Below are positions 21,910 to 30,175 of a stretch of 34,287 nucleotides of DNA, piece by piece. Numbering within the stretch: position 1 is the first letter of the stretch; the number at the start of each line of letters is the position of its first letter. Both the position numbers and the translations under genes were made by a program. The notes under the pieces are model-generated. The model was not told the origin of the DNA. It made no database searches and was given only the letters and a program-made list of their open reading frames with translations. This DNA comes from a virus. The stretch lies in IMG/VR virus record IMGVR_UViG_3300001533_001818, positions 1 to 34,287 of that record; one strand, 5' to 3'.

Positions 21910-23288
21910 AACCGACGACCAAAGAAGCTTATCAATTACTTCACGATGGCGTTTTGGCTTTGAGCGAAGTTGAAGCTAACGGCATTCGGATAGATACAGC
22001 TTACTTGCGGCATGCTATTCGGAAAACGACCAAGCGGATAGATCAAGGCGAGAAACGGCTGAGGCAAAGTTCGGTAGCGCGGGAATGGAGAAAGGCTTTT
22101 GGTAGGAAGACCAATTTTGGCAGCTACGATCAACTAGGTACGGTTCTTTTTGAGAAGATGGGTTATCTGGTTAAAGATCGGACGGCGACTGGTCGGCCTA
22201 GGACTGACGAAGAATCTTTAGGCAAAATAGACATTCCGTTTGTAAAACGTTGGTTGAAATTAGCTAAGTTGAAAAAGGCTAGAAGCACTTATTTACAGGG
22301 GATTCTACGAGAAGTTCATAACGGTTATCTTCATCCGGTTTTTTCGTTACACTTAGCTCGTACTTATCGGTCATCGTCGGATTCTCCGAATTTTCAAAAT
22401 ATTCCTAATCGCATACCTTGGATTATGAAGTTGGTGCGGCGTGCTTTTATTCCACGTCCAGGACATGCTATTGTAGAAATAGACTATGATGGTGCGGAAG
22501 TCCGAGTCTCTTGTTGTTACAACAAAGACCCTAGGTTGATAGCTTACGTCTGCGATAAAAGTTTGGATATGCATCGGGACGTGGCGAGCGAAGCATTTTT
22601 CGTTCCAGTAGAATTTGTGGATAAACCATTACGGCATATTGGTAAGAATAAGTTCGTATTCCCGCAATTTTATGGTGATTACTACATCAATTGCGCTAGG
22701 AATATGTGGGAAGCTGCGGAGCAACTACGTTGGAAATTGCCGGATGGAACGTCAATTTTTGATCACTTGCTAAAGAATGGCATTCGCAAGTTAGGTCAAC
22801 TAGATCCAGACCAAAAACCGAAGAAGCACACATTTGAAAAACATATTCAAGAAATCGAACACGCTTTTTGGTACGAACGGTTTAAGGTCTACACGGCTTG
22901 GAAAGATAAATGGTGGAATGCTTATCAGCGCAAAGGTGGTTTTCGGACCTTAACAGGATTCGTAGTAAATGGGGTTTTTAGCAAGAACGAAGTAATCAAT
23001 TCACCAGTTCAAGGTTCAGCTTTTCATTGCTTACTTTGGTCTTTGATTCGTTTGGTTTGGTGGGTTCGGAAGCATAAGAGTGGAGCAAAGATCATAGGTC
23101 AAATTCACGATAGTATCGTGGCCGACGTGCCAGAGAAGGAACTACCGGAATTCTTGGCAGTGGCTCAGCAGATTATGACTCAAGATATTCGGCGTGATTG
23201 GAAGTGGATTATTATACCGATGGAAGTAGAAGTCGAAGTAAGTCATGATGGACAAACATGGGCTGATAAGGAAAAGGTAGAGATATGA
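21906..23288 (+). CDS. polA-like: Family A DNA polymerase (polymerase domain only)
   Basis: ATG 21906 overlaps the exonuclease stop as ATGA; an upstream TTG at 21888 is unlikely. Motif A is VEIDYDGAEVR (190-200, catalytic Asp193), replacing the common DYSQIELR. Motif B is RHIGKNKFVFPQFYG (243-257), one residue longer between Lys and the YG than E. coli Pol I. Motif C is HDSIVADVP (401-409), with Ser instead of Glu after HD. TATGRPRTDEESL matches the usual TPTG-PSTNEEVL region. The 460-residue chain lacks any exonuclease domain, which is in the preceding gene. It is the replicative polymerase of this phage. Confidence 0.9.
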   Translation: MKPTTKEAYQLLHDGVLALSEVEANGIRIDTAYLRHAIRKTTKRIDQGEKRLRQSSVAREWRKAFGRKTNFGSYDQLGTVLFEKMGYLVKDRTATGRPRTDEESLGKIDIPFVKRWLKLAKLKKARSTYLQGILREVHNGYLHPVFSLHLARTYRSSSDSPNFQNIPNRIPWIMKLVRRAFIPRPGHAIVEIDYDGAEVRVSCCYNKDPRLIAYVCDKSLDMHRDVASEAFFVPVEFVDKPLRHIGKNKFVFPQFYGDYYINCARNMWEAAEQLRWKLPDGTSIFDHLLKNGIRKLGQLDPDQKPKKHTFEKHIQEIEHAFWYERFKVYTAWKDKWWNAYQRKGGFRTLTGFVVNGVFSKNEVINSPVQGSAFHCLLWSLIRLVWWVRKHKSGAKIIGQIHDSIVADVPEKELPEFLAVAQQIMTQDIRRDWKWIIIPMEVEVEVSHDGQTWADKEKVEI

Positions 23289-24145
23289 CAGTGCGTGCTC
23301 CATTTCGTTGGTTTGGAGGTAAGGGTGCGTTGGTAGCGAAATTAATACCCTTGATTCCGTATGGGGTATCGTACGTGGAGCCGTTTTTTGGGGCTGGTAA
23401 TGTCTTTTGGAATAGAAAACGAAGTTTAATAGAAACCATAAATGATACGGATGGGCGTATTATAAATTTGATGCGTTGTTTGCAAGATGAAACACGTCGA
23501 AATAAGTTGCTGGAACGAATAAGTTTGACGATGTATTCACGCCAGGAATTTGACGAAGCTTGTAGGATTATGTTTGATACGAAGGACCCTGATCCTGACG
23601 ATTTGGCTTGGGCGTTTTACGTTAAAATGAATCAAGGGTTTGGGGGTCTTCCTAAAAGCCGAAGTTGGAGCTATTCGATAGGACATTCTCTAAAAGGGTT
23701 ATCATTGGTTGTCTCCACTTGGCTTACTCGGTTGGATCATTTTTCTATTTGGTTTGAAAGATTGAGAGGGGTTCAAATAGAGTGTCGAAATGCTTTGAAG
23801 GTGATTTCTACATACGATGCTAAAGATACTGTTTTCTACTTGGATCCACCGTATGTGCCTAGTACTAGGGTAAGTGTCGGAGAATACGAAAAAGATCAAG
23901 ATGTTTTGTTTCACCGTCGTTTGGTTAAGCGTATTTTGAAGGTAAAGGGTGCGGTGGTATTGAGTGGCTATGATAGTCCTTATTATGCTCCTTTGGAAAA
24001 GAACGGGTGGGATCGTGTAGAGTTTGATGTGCCTACGAGTGTTCACAATACTATGGGTGTACGAAATCGTCGTGTTGAAGTTGTTTGGAGAAATCCACGG
24101 TGTATGGAAATGTTAGATAATAGAACAGGTTTTGGATTACTTTAG
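23285..24145 (+). CDS. dam: Dam-type N6-adenine DNA methyltransferase (D12 class)
   Basis: The protein begins with the diagnostic PFRWFGGKG and has EPFFGAGNVFW (SAM-binding motif I) and FYLDPPYVPSTR (motif IV, catalytic DPPY), in the order of D12-class enzymes such as Dam and T4 Dam. The length (286 aa) is usual. It would methylate adenine in a short site such as GATC, although the recognition site is not deducible. No matching restriction enzyme is present, so the role is probably protection of phage DNA. It overlaps the polymerase stop as ATGA and is followed by the clamp loader. Confidence 0.9.
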   Translation: MTVRAPFRWFGGKGALVAKLIPLIPYGVSYVEPFFGAGNVFWNRKRSLIETINDTDGRIINLMRCLQDETRRNKLLERISLTMYSRQEFDEACRIMFDTKDPDPDDLAWAFYVKMNQGFGGLPKSRSWSYSIGHSLKGLSLVVSTWLTRLDHFSIWFERLRGVQIECRNALKVISTYDAKDTVFYLDPPYVPSTRVSVGEYEKDQDVLFHRRLVKRILKVKGAVVLSGYDSPYYAPLEKNGWDRVEFDVPTSVHNTMGVRNRRVEVVWRNPRCMEMLDNRTGFGLL

Positions 24146-24154
24146 GAGACTATT

Positions 24155-25078
24155 GTGAACGACGAATTGTACAAGAAGTACAGGCCCAAACGGCTTAAGC
24201 ATGTAGAAGGGCAAGAACGGGCAGTAGCTGTTCTTCAAGGTCTATTGGATGGTAATAAGGTTCCTCACACTATTCTTCTTTCCGGACCATCGGGCACAGG
24301 CAAAACTACAATAGCTCGTATCATTAAGCGTGAGTTGAAGTGCTCTGATGCCGATTGGCAGGAAAAGAATTGCGCCGACTTTCGTGGTATTGATATGGTT
24401 CGTCAACTTCGTTCGCAGGTGGGTATGGCGCCTATGGATGGTCCTTGTCGTATTTTTTACATCGACGAATGCCACCGACTGACTGGTGAGGCTCAAGACG
24501 CTTTTCTCAAGCTCTTGGAAGATACTCCTTCTCACGTGTACTTCTTGTTAGCTACGACTGAACCGAACAAATTGAAAAAGACGATTCTCACTCGGTCCAC
24601 CAAGGTACAATTGAATTCGTTGGATATGGAAGCGTTACAATCTGTTTTAAGACGTGTGATAAAGCGGGAAAAGTTGGACGTGAGTGAAGAAGTGATTGAA
24701 AGAATATCGGACGTTGCTGACGGTAGCGCTAGAGATGCTTTAGTAATTCTTAATCAAGTATCAGGCCTGTCGGAAGATGAACAACTGGATGCGGTTCAAA
24801 AGGCTTCCGTTCGTCAGCAAGCTATTGAAATAGCTCGTGCTCTTATCAATCCTAAAACTAAGTGGAATCAGATGGCTAAGATTCTGCGTGAAGTAGATGA
24901 TGAGCCAGAAGGCATACGTTATTTGGTTTTGGCGTATGCTACGAGCGTCTTATTGAAAGGTGGTGGTAAAATGGCAGATCGAGCTTATTTGATCATAGAT
25001 GCTTTTAGCGACAATTTCTTTGATAGTAAACGAGCTGGTTTGGTGGCTGCTTGTTACGAAGTCTTAATGGGCGCGTGA
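24155..25078 (+). CDS. Clamp loader ATPase (DnaX/RFC-like)
   Basis: GTG 24155 follows AGGAGAC. The N-terminus (YKKYRPKRLKHVEGQ) is the typical start of DnaX/RFC subunits. Walker A is GPSGTGKTT, Walker B FYIDECHR, sensor 1 LATTEP, followed by TILTRSTKVQL in place of the usual SRC stretch. The C-terminal collar is short. At 307 aa it resembles RFC small subunits or T4 gp44. It loads the sliding clamp encoded at 18889. No second small loader subunit is recognised in the window. The enzyme sits between Dam and the UvsY-like gene. Confidence 0.9.
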   Translation: MNDELYKKYRPKRLKHVEGQERAVAVLQGLLDGNKVPHTILLSGPSGTGKTTIARIIKRELKCSDADWQEKNCADFRGIDMVRQLRSQVGMAPMDGPCRIFYIDECHRLTGEAQDAFLKLLEDTPSHVYFLLATTEPNKLKKTILTRSTKVQLNSLDMEALQSVLRRVIKREKLDVSEEVIERISDVADGSARDALVILNQVSGLSEDEQLDAVQKASVRQQAIEIARALINPKTKWNQMAKILREVDDEPEGIRYLVLAYATSVLLKGGGKMADRAYLIIDAFSDNFFDSKRAGLVAACYEVLMGA

Positions 25079-25117
25079 TAATCCTTTTCGGACGATAATA
25101 ATAGAGTGGAGATAGAT

Positions 25118-25618
25118 ATGGCTAAGAAGACCAAACGAGAACGAAACAAGCCTGATTTAGACATCTTTGATCTTAGTCCAGATGAGCTAGATCGGCTTTG
25201 GTTAGAACATCCAAGAATCGTTGCGGAACAAGCTGTTCAACATGTAGATTACCAAGATGACTGCGAACGGGCAAAAGCTGCTTTGGAAGTAGTGAGGGCC
25301 GAATTGGATGGAGAGATTCGGCGCAATCCTGAAGACTACGGCGTTGAAAAGATTACTGAAACAGTCGTTCAAAACACAGTAGTGCTTCAAGCGGCTTATA
25401 AACGCGCTTTGGAGAAAGTCTTGGAAGCTAGTCGTTGTATGAAAATGTCGTCGGCTATGTTGAAATCTTTGGATGATCGCAAAAAGGCATTAGAGAATTT
25501 GGTTCAACTGCACGGCCAAAATTATTTCTCAGTGCCTAGATCGAAAGGAGTGGGCAAAGAAGTAGCAGAAGAAATTCAAAAGGCAGGTGCCCGTCGTCGG
25601 GGCAAACGGAGAAGTTAG
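25118..25618 (+). CDS. UvsY-like recombination mediator, 166 aa
   Basis: The core (HVDYQDDCERAKAALEVVRA, then VQNTVVLQAAYKRALEKVLE and DDRKKALENLVQLHGQNYFS) is a long helical bundle that ends in LVxLxxxxYFSxP, a pattern of phage UvsY-type mediators, which load UvsX on SSB-coated DNA. Its place beside gp32-like and UvsX-like genes fits the T4 set. The start is ATG 25118, with GGAGA before it; GTG 25106 would add four residues. The N-terminus and C-terminus are basic. Confidence is moderate because helical proteins are easily confused. Confidence 0.5.
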   Translation: MAKKTKRERNKPDLDIFDLSPDELDRLWLEHPRIVAEQAVQHVDYQDDCERAKAALEVVRAELDGEIRRNPEDYGVEKITETVVQNTVVLQAAYKRALEKVLEASRCMKMSSAMLKSLDDRKKALENLVQLHGQNYFSVPRSKGVGKEVAEEIQKAGARRRGKRRS

Positions 25619-25619
25619 T

Positions 25620-25781
25620 ATGAGTTGGATTCAATTATTGTTAATCTTAATCGGTTTACCTACGATGTTTGTTTTGATTAAGATTTACACGTATGCCTTT
25701 TACAAAGGTAAATTTCAGGCTGAATTGGACTTTTTCAAGGAGATGTTAGACGATGGCCAAACGAAGAAAGAAAAGTCGTAG
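25620..25781 (+). CDS. Small membrane protein, 53 aa
   Basis: ATG 25620 follows GGAGAAG. The chain is MSWIQ, one hydrophobic helix (LLLILIGLPTMFVLIKIYTY), and a charged tail (FYKGKFQAELDFFKEMLDDG). It overlaps the start of the SSB gene by 29 bases. Single-TM microproteins of this type are common in phages and mostly of unknown function. The frame also opens at 25587, but the SD favours this start. Confidence 0.6.
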   Translation: MSWIQLLLILIGLPTMFVLIKIYTYAFYKGKFQAELDFFKEMLDDGQTKKEKS

Positions 25782-26673
25782 TAGTAACAGTGTTCGTGAT
25801 CGCGCACGTCGTCGTGCAGCAGAACACAAGACTGGATTTGAGCGGACCAGTATTGAATTGCCAGAAGGTGTTCAATCATTCCAGCTCAAGCAGTCCGGAA
25901 CCAAGCGGATTGATATTATCCCTTTCCGCGCAGGTGATGGCAATCCGTGGGCAGACAAGGGTGAGGTTTACTATGAACGAACGTTCTTTGTTCATCGTGG
26001 AATCGGACCGAACCAAGACAGTTACGTTTGCCCAGCTAAGACGGCAGGTAAACGATGCCCCATTTGTGACTATCGGGCGAAGTTGACCAAAGACCCTGAA
26101 GCCGATGAGGACTTGATCAAGGACCTAGCGCCAAAGGAACGTCAGTTGTTCTTGGTTATGGATACGTCCGATCGTGATAAGGGTGTTCAGTTGTGGGACA
26201 TTTCCTTCCATCTGTTTGGAAAGGCTTTGGATCGCAAGATCAACAACCAAGACGATGACGATGATTATGATCGTTTTGCGGACTTGGAGGATGGGCTGAC
26301 GTTGAAGCTAGGCGTAGAAGAAAAGAGCTTCGGTGGGAATACATTCTATGCTGTGGAGGATGTTGAGTTCAAGCCACGCAAGAAGCAGTATGATGAATCC
26401 TTGCTCGATGAGGTTCCGTGTTTGGATGACTTACTGAAGATTCTGGACTACGATGAACTCAAGTCTATTTTCCTTCAGACGGAAGAAGATGATGATGAGG
26501 ATGACGATGAGCCTAAGAAGTCAAAAAAGGGCAAGAAGGGTCAAGCTTCTTCCAAGAAATCTGAACCGGACGAAGATGAAGATGAAGCCGATGACGAAGC
26601 CGATGACGAAGCCGATGACGAAGCCGATGACGAAGCCGATGACGAAGCCGATGACGATGATGAGGGACGATGA
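25753..26673 (+). CDS. gp32-like single-stranded DNA-binding protein (as read; frameshifted)
   Basis: The N-terminus is basic (MAKRRKKSRSSNSVRDRARR). A core resembling T4 gp32 follows: GDGNPWADKGEVYYERTFFV, His81, then Cys93, Cys102 and Cys105 (YVCPAKTAGKRCPICDYRAK), a zinc site of H-x11-C-x8-C-x2-C form. The C-terminal part is acidic and ends in tandem ADDE units. This fits phage SSBs that coat single strands during replication. The frame stops at 26671-26673 because GGG at 26664-26666 has one G too many; the neighbouring frame continues the acidic and then basic tail to 27028. The start is ATG 25753, overlapping the small membrane gene. Confidence 0.85.
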   Translation: MAKRRKKSRSSNSVRDRARRRAAEHKTGFERTSIELPEGVQSFQLKQSGTKRIDIIPFRAGDGNPWADKGEVYYERTFFVHRGIGPNQDSYVCPAKTAGKRCPICDYRAKLTKDPEADEDLIKDLAPKERQLFLVMDTSDRDKGVQLWDISFHLFGKALDRKINNQDDDDDYDRFADLEDGLTLKLGVEEKSFGGNTFYAVEDVEFKPRKKQYDESLLDEVPCLDDLLKILDYDELKSIFLQTEEDDDEDDDEPKKSKKGKKGQASSKKSEPDEDEDEADDEADDEADDEADDEADDEADDDDEGR

Positions 26674-26790
26674 TGAGGACGATGACGATGATGAAGCCGA
26701 TGACGAAGATGAAGATGAAGCCGATGACGAAGCCGATGACGAAGCCGATGACGATGACGAAGATGAAGCCGATGACGATGAGCCCAAGAA
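26569..26790 (+). repeat. Tandem acidic-codon repeat in the SSB gene
   Basis: A 12-base unit GCCGATGACGAA repeats several times from about 26587 to 26655, followed by degenerate GAT/GAC/GAA runs to about 26790. It encodes a poly-acidic ADDE tail. Such simple sequence is prone to slippage, and the frameshift at 26664-26666 lies inside it. Confidence 0.9.
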
Positions 26791-27028
26791 GTCAAAGCCT
26801 AAGAAGTCAAAGGCCAAGACTGCTAAGAAGGTAAAAGCAAAAAAGTCCTCACCACGCAAGAAATCCAAGACTACTGGGAAAAAGTCAAAGTCCCAGAAAT
26901 CCAAGCGTGGGAAGAAAGGGCAAAAATGTCCCCACGGACACAAGTTCGGAAAAGACTGCGATAACTATCCAGAATGTGACGACTGTGAGTTGTGGGACGA
27001 ATGTGACGACGCTAAGCATGAAGGATAA
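26666..27028 (+). CDS. C-terminal continuation of the gp32-like SSB in the shifted frame
   Basis: If one G of GGG 26664-26666 is removed, the SSB reads on for 120 codons. It gains an acidic stretch, a lysine-rich segment with repeats of PKKSKAKTAKKVKAKK type, and a final Cys-rich domain (KCPHGHKFGKDCDNYPECDD then CELWDECDDAKHEG). The last domain has CPHG-x5-DxD-x-Y-x-x-C form and resembles the C-terminal end of some phage SSBs. As read, this piece could only be made by frameshifting or from an internal ATG pair at 26657 and 26660 without SD. A genuine single protein 25753-27028 is more likely than two genes. Confidence 0.65.
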   Translation, partial: DDDEDDDDDEADDEDEDEADDEADDEADDDDEDEADDDEPKKSKPKKSKAKTAKKVKAKKSSPRKKSKTTGKKSKSQKSKRGKKGQKCPHGHKFGKDCDNYPECDDCELWDECDDAKHEG

Positions 27029-27043
27029 GATGGGCGCTGGAGT

Positions 27044-27071
27044 GGGAGTGGGGTCTTTTGGCCCCACTCCC
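27044..27071 (+). terminator. GC-rich hairpin between SSB and recombinase genes
   Basis: GGGAGTGGGG (27044-27053) and CCCCACTCCC (27062-27071) pair exactly around TCTTTTGG, 15 bases after the SSB stop. A clear T run is absent (AAATTATT), so it is a weak terminator or attenuator. It also occupies the place where the next gene would have its SD. Confidence 0.6.
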
Positions 27072-27079
27072 AAATTATT

Positions 27080-28162
27080 ATGAACGATACCGAACGGATG
27101 AAACAGCAATTGACTCGTAAGAAAAAGGTCCATAAGATTTCAAGGCGTGATTGGCTTAGCTCTGGCAGTACGCTATTGAATTTGGCTTGTTCTGGTAACG
27201 TTCGGCGTGGTTTTTTGAAGGGTAAATACTATTGGTTGGTGGGGGACTCAGAAAGTGGAAAAACGTTTTTGAGCCTCACCTGTTTGGCTGAAGCTTCTAT
27301 CAATAGTAACTTTGATGATTACCGTTTCATTTACGATGATGTTGAAGGTGGGGCGTTGATGGACTTGGAAAAGTTCTTTGGACGGAAAGTGGCTGAACGT
27401 TTAGAATCTCCTGGATCAGATGAAGAAGGCCGTCCAGTAACGTCCTCTACAGCTGAAGAATTCTATTATCATGTAGACGATGCTATTGAGGATGGTCGGC
27501 CATTCATCTACGTGTTGGATTCGATGGACGCTCTTAGTAGTGCTCAAGAACAAGATAAGTTTCAAGAAACCAAGACGGCTTATCGTAAGGGGACATCTAC
27601 AACAGGCAGCTACGGGGACGGGAAAGCCAAGAAAAACAGTAGTGGAATCCGTCAACTTTTGCCACACTTGCGTAGGTCTGGAAGTATCTTAATCATCATT
27701 TCTCAGACCCGTGATAACTTGGGTTTCGGTTTTGAAAATAAGACGGTGAGTGGTGGACGTGCTCCGAAGTTCTATGCTACACTCCAAATTTGGAGCAGTG
27801 TCGTAGGTCAAATTAAGAAAACTGTAAAGGGCAAACCACGTCATATTGGTTCTCGTATCAAAGTTGTGGTAAAGAAGAATCGACAAACAGGTCAACATCC
27901 TCCTGTTAAGATCGTTTTTTATCATTCTTACGGTATTGACGATTTAGAGAGTTGTGTGGACTTTTTGGTAGAAGAAGGGCATTGGAAGAAGAAAGGAGCT
28001 AGGATCAATGCGGACGAATTTGACTTATGTGCTACCAAAGAGAAGATTATCCAACACGTGGAAGCGAACGGGGAGGAACGCCAATTACGGCGGCTGGTCC
28101 AACAGACGTGGGACGAAATTCAAGAAGCAATGATCGTTCAGCGGAAGAAACGATATGAGTAA
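27080..28162 (+). CDS. uvsX-like: UvsX/RecA-like recombinase
   Basis: Walker A is GDSESGKTFLSL, Walker B region YVLDSMDALSS, and the later segment IIISQTRDNLGFG with GGRAPKFYATLQIW matches the L1/L2 and C-terminal motifs of the RecA/UvsX family. It should form filaments on single-stranded DNA and pair homologous strands, helped by the UvsY-like and gp32-like proteins encoded just before. The length (360 aa) is close to UvsX. No Shine-Dalgarno site lies before ATG 27080, because a hairpin fills that space; ATG 27098 has none either. It overlaps the exonuclease gene by 8 bases. Confidence 0.85.
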   Translation: MNDTERMKQQLTRKKKVHKISRRDWLSSGSTLLNLACSGNVRRGFLKGKYYWLVGDSESGKTFLSLTCLAEASINSNFDDYRFIYDDVEGGALMDLEKFFGRKVAERLESPGSDEEGRPVTSSTAEEFYYHVDDAIEDGRPFIYVLDSMDALSSAQEQDKFQETKTAYRKGTSTTGSYGDGKAKKNSSGIRQLLPHLRRSGSILIIISQTRDNLGFGFENKTVSGGRAPKFYATLQIWSSVVGQIKKTVKGKPRHIGSRIKVVVKKNRQTGQHPPVKIVFYHSYGIDDLESCVDFLVEEGHWKKKGARINADEFDLCATKEKIIQHVEANGEERQLRRLVQQTWDEIQEAMIVQRKKRYE

Positions 28163-29000
28163 GACTTGGCTTGTAATTGACTGTAATTATCTGTGTCATC
28201 GGGCACTTCATTCGACTCATTCGTTATCGCATAATGGGAAACCTACTGGAGTGGCCTTTGGGTTTTTTTCTACGGTCCTTTCAATACAAGAAACGTTTCG
28301 CACGCCGTACGTAGTATTTTGTTGGGATCAAGGACCGTCTGTGCGGAAGACCTTTCTGCCAACGTACAAAGCTAGGCGATATAGGAACGATGACGAAGAA
28401 GCTCGAAAGTTAGCCAAGCAATATCGTTTTGAAGCTCGTGCTATTCGTACTCAGTATTTGCCAGCAGTGGGGTTTGCTAATAATTTGTACCAGCTTGGTT
28501 TGGAGGCTGACGATTGGATGGCAGCGACGGCGAGAGTTATTGAAGATCGTGGGGACCAAGCTGTGTTAGTTACGGCTGATCAGGATTTGTTTCAATGTAT
28601 TAGTCCTTACGTTCGTTTCTACAATCCTGCTACGAATAAAACAATTACTCTTCAATCCTTTACAAAGGCATATGGAATAGGACCGTGGCAATGGGCTGAC
28701 GTTAAGTCGATTGCTGGGTGTTCATCGGATAATGTTCCTGGTGTTCGTGGAGTGGGTGAAAAAACGGCTATTAAGTTCTTACTTGGTAAATTGAAGCCTA
28801 CGTCTAAGAAGCATCAGAGTATCGTCAATTCGATGGACGTACGAAAGCGCAATAGCCGATTGGTTCGGTTGCCCTGGTCGGAAACGCCAAAAGTGAAGTT
28901 GAAGGAATCGTTGCCGAGTCGGAAGGCGTGGCGGAATTTGATGGATGAACTTGGAATGAAAATGTTAAGGAACCAAGGACCCTTTTTAGGACGACGATGA
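28155..29000 (+). CDS. 5'-3' exonuclease / flap endonuclease
   Basis: The protein has the PIN-type FEN motifs: VIDCNYLCHRA at the N-terminus (first Asp), FCWDQGPSVRKTFLPTYKAR (arch and Asp region), LEADDWMAA, VLVTADQDLFQCIS, and the helix-three-turn-helix VRGVGEKTAIKFL. This is the family of T5/T4 RNase H and the Pol I 5' nuclease, which removes RNA primers and flaps. Since the polymerase gene has no 5'-3' domain, this protein supplies that activity. Length 281 aa is typical. It overlaps both neighbours by 4-8 bases. Confidence 0.9.
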   Translation: MSKTWLVIDCNYLCHRALHSTHSLSHNGKPTGVAFGFFSTVLSIQETFRTPYVVFCWDQGPSVRKTFLPTYKARRYRNDDEEARKLAKQYRFEARAIRTQYLPAVGFANNLYQLGLEADDWMAATARVIEDRGDQAVLVTADQDLFQCISPYVRFYNPATNKTITLQSFTKAYGIGPWQWADVKSIAGCSSDNVPGVRGVGEKTAIKFLLGKLKPTSKKHQSIVNSMDVRKRNSRLVRLPWSETPKVKLKESLPSRKAWRNLMDELGMKMLRNQGPFLGRR

Positions 29001-29605
29001 TGCTTACGAGTTACATCAATCAAGCTATTCGGACCGAAAGCCGTGATTGGGATTCAATCCAATTTCGTTTGAAAAATCGGATGCTTCTTCGATTGGCCCA
29101 CTCGGCTTTGGGATTGGCTAACGAAATTGGGGAACTTCAAGAAGCTTTTTCGGTAATAGAGCGGCGACGAATTGAAGGCGGGAAGATTTCTAGAGGTGAT
29201 TGGGTTCCTATTCAAGAAGAAGTTGGGGACTTGTGGTGGTACACAGCTATTGGTTTTAACGTTCTTGGAATCAAAACCCAGATTTATCCTGGCAACTATT
29301 CTGGATTGTCTTATCAGCTTTTGGCTGACATTGTTTGGGTGATAGGGGATATTGCTGGGGAAATCAAAGCTGCTGTGTACTACGGTCGTGAGATTAATCT
29401 TAAGCCTGGAGGAAGTTTAGCAACATCGTATATTCATTTGGCCAAGCTGTTATCGGAGTTGTCGTTGATAGTAGGTTCAGATTGGCGTAAGATTACAGAG
29501 CAAAATATTCGTAAGCTTCGGCAACGGTATCCTAGAAAGTTTTCAGAAGCCGACGCAAATGATAGGGACTTGGAAGCAGAGGACAAAGCTTTGCGTGGAG
29601 AATGA
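28997..29605 (+). CDS. MazG-like nucleotide pyrophosphohydrolase
   Basis: The helical motif LANEIGELQEAF followed later by IQEEVGDLWWYTAIGFN gives the ExxE-x(n)-ExxD metal-binding pattern of MazG-like enzymes. The region before the end (NIRKLRQRYPRKFSEADAND) matches the conserved NxxKLxxRYPxxF of this family. Such enzymes hydrolyse NTPs or dNTPs and in phages may adjust nucleotide pools or (p)ppGpp signalling. The start may be either ATG 28997 or 29000. The protein is 202 aa with an insertion between the two halves (around SRGDWVPIQEE). Neighbours are replication genes. Confidence 0.85.
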   Translation: MMLTSYINQAIRTESRDWDSIQFRLKNRMLLRLAHSALGLANEIGELQEAFSVIERRRIEGGKISRGDWVPIQEEVGDLWWYTAIGFNVLGIKTQIYPGNYSGLSYQLLADIVWVIGDIAGEIKAAVYYGREINLKPGGSLATSYIHLAKLLSELSLIVGSDWRKITEQNIRKLRQRYPRKFSEADANDRDLEAEDKALRGE

Positions 29606-29608
29606 TTC

Positions 29609-30175
29609 ATGGCTAATAAGGGACGACCGTTTGAATGTCAGATGAGCAGGCAGTTGAGTCTTTGGTGGACTGAGGGGCTTCGTGACGACGTATTTTGGCA
29701 TACACATGCTAGTGGAGCTATTGCGACGAACTGGGCAAAGAAGGGCAGAAAGTCCATTGGTCACGCGGGTGATATTCAAGCAGTTGATCCTATCGGTTCT
29801 CCTTTTTTACGTGCTTTTGCGTTGGAGCTTAAGAAGGGTTATCCAAAGGCTGTGCCGTCTGACGTAGTGGATTTTAACGGTAAGAAGTTGACAGTTTGGG
29901 AAAGATTTGTTGAGCAAGCTTCAGAATCTCAATCACAGGCTAATTCCCTTTATTGGATGGTTATTCACAAGCGGGACTTTAAGCGTATTACAGTAGCAAT
30001 GCCTGTAAAAGCTGCTCGTCATATTCAGAATCAAGTTCGGAGTCGTTTTTTGAGTTTGCCCAATTCGATTCGCATTTCTACGTCTAAGCATCAAGTATTT
30101 ATTTGTCGTTGGGAAGATTTTGTTAAGCAAGTTCGTCCACGGGATATTGAAAAGCTTTCAGAGGGCATAGGATGA
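29609..30175 (+). CDS. PD-(D/E)XK nuclease, possible Holliday-junction resolvase
   Basis: GRPFECQMSRQLSLWWTEGL at the start, then GHAGDIQAVDPIG (Asp55) and LELKKGYP (Glu73-x-Lys75) give the PD-(D/E)XK active-site layout. The conserved N-terminal Glu region and the GD/ExK spacing resemble RecU/Hjc-type resolvases and VRR-type nucleases. It probably cuts recombination intermediates or branched DNA. The gene lies between MazG-like and SbcC-like genes, a recombination context. The stop overlaps the next ATG (ATGA). The exact nuclease type is not certain. Confidence 0.65.
   Translation: MANKGRPFECQMSRQLSLWWTEGLRDDVFWHTHASGAIATNWAKKGRKSIGHAGDIQAVDPIGSPFLRAFALELKKGYPKAVPSDVVDFNGKKLTVWERFVEQASESQSQANSLYWMVIHKRDFKRITVAMPVKAARHIQNQVRSRFLSLPNSIRISTSKHQVFICRWEDFVKQVRPRDIEKLSEGIG

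Noticed and set aside
26521-26943. Long minus-strand frame rich in Ser and Phe opposite the SSB tail
   Set aside because: It mirrors the GAT/GAA acidic repeat in another frame; composition is pure repeat artefact and no start site supports it.
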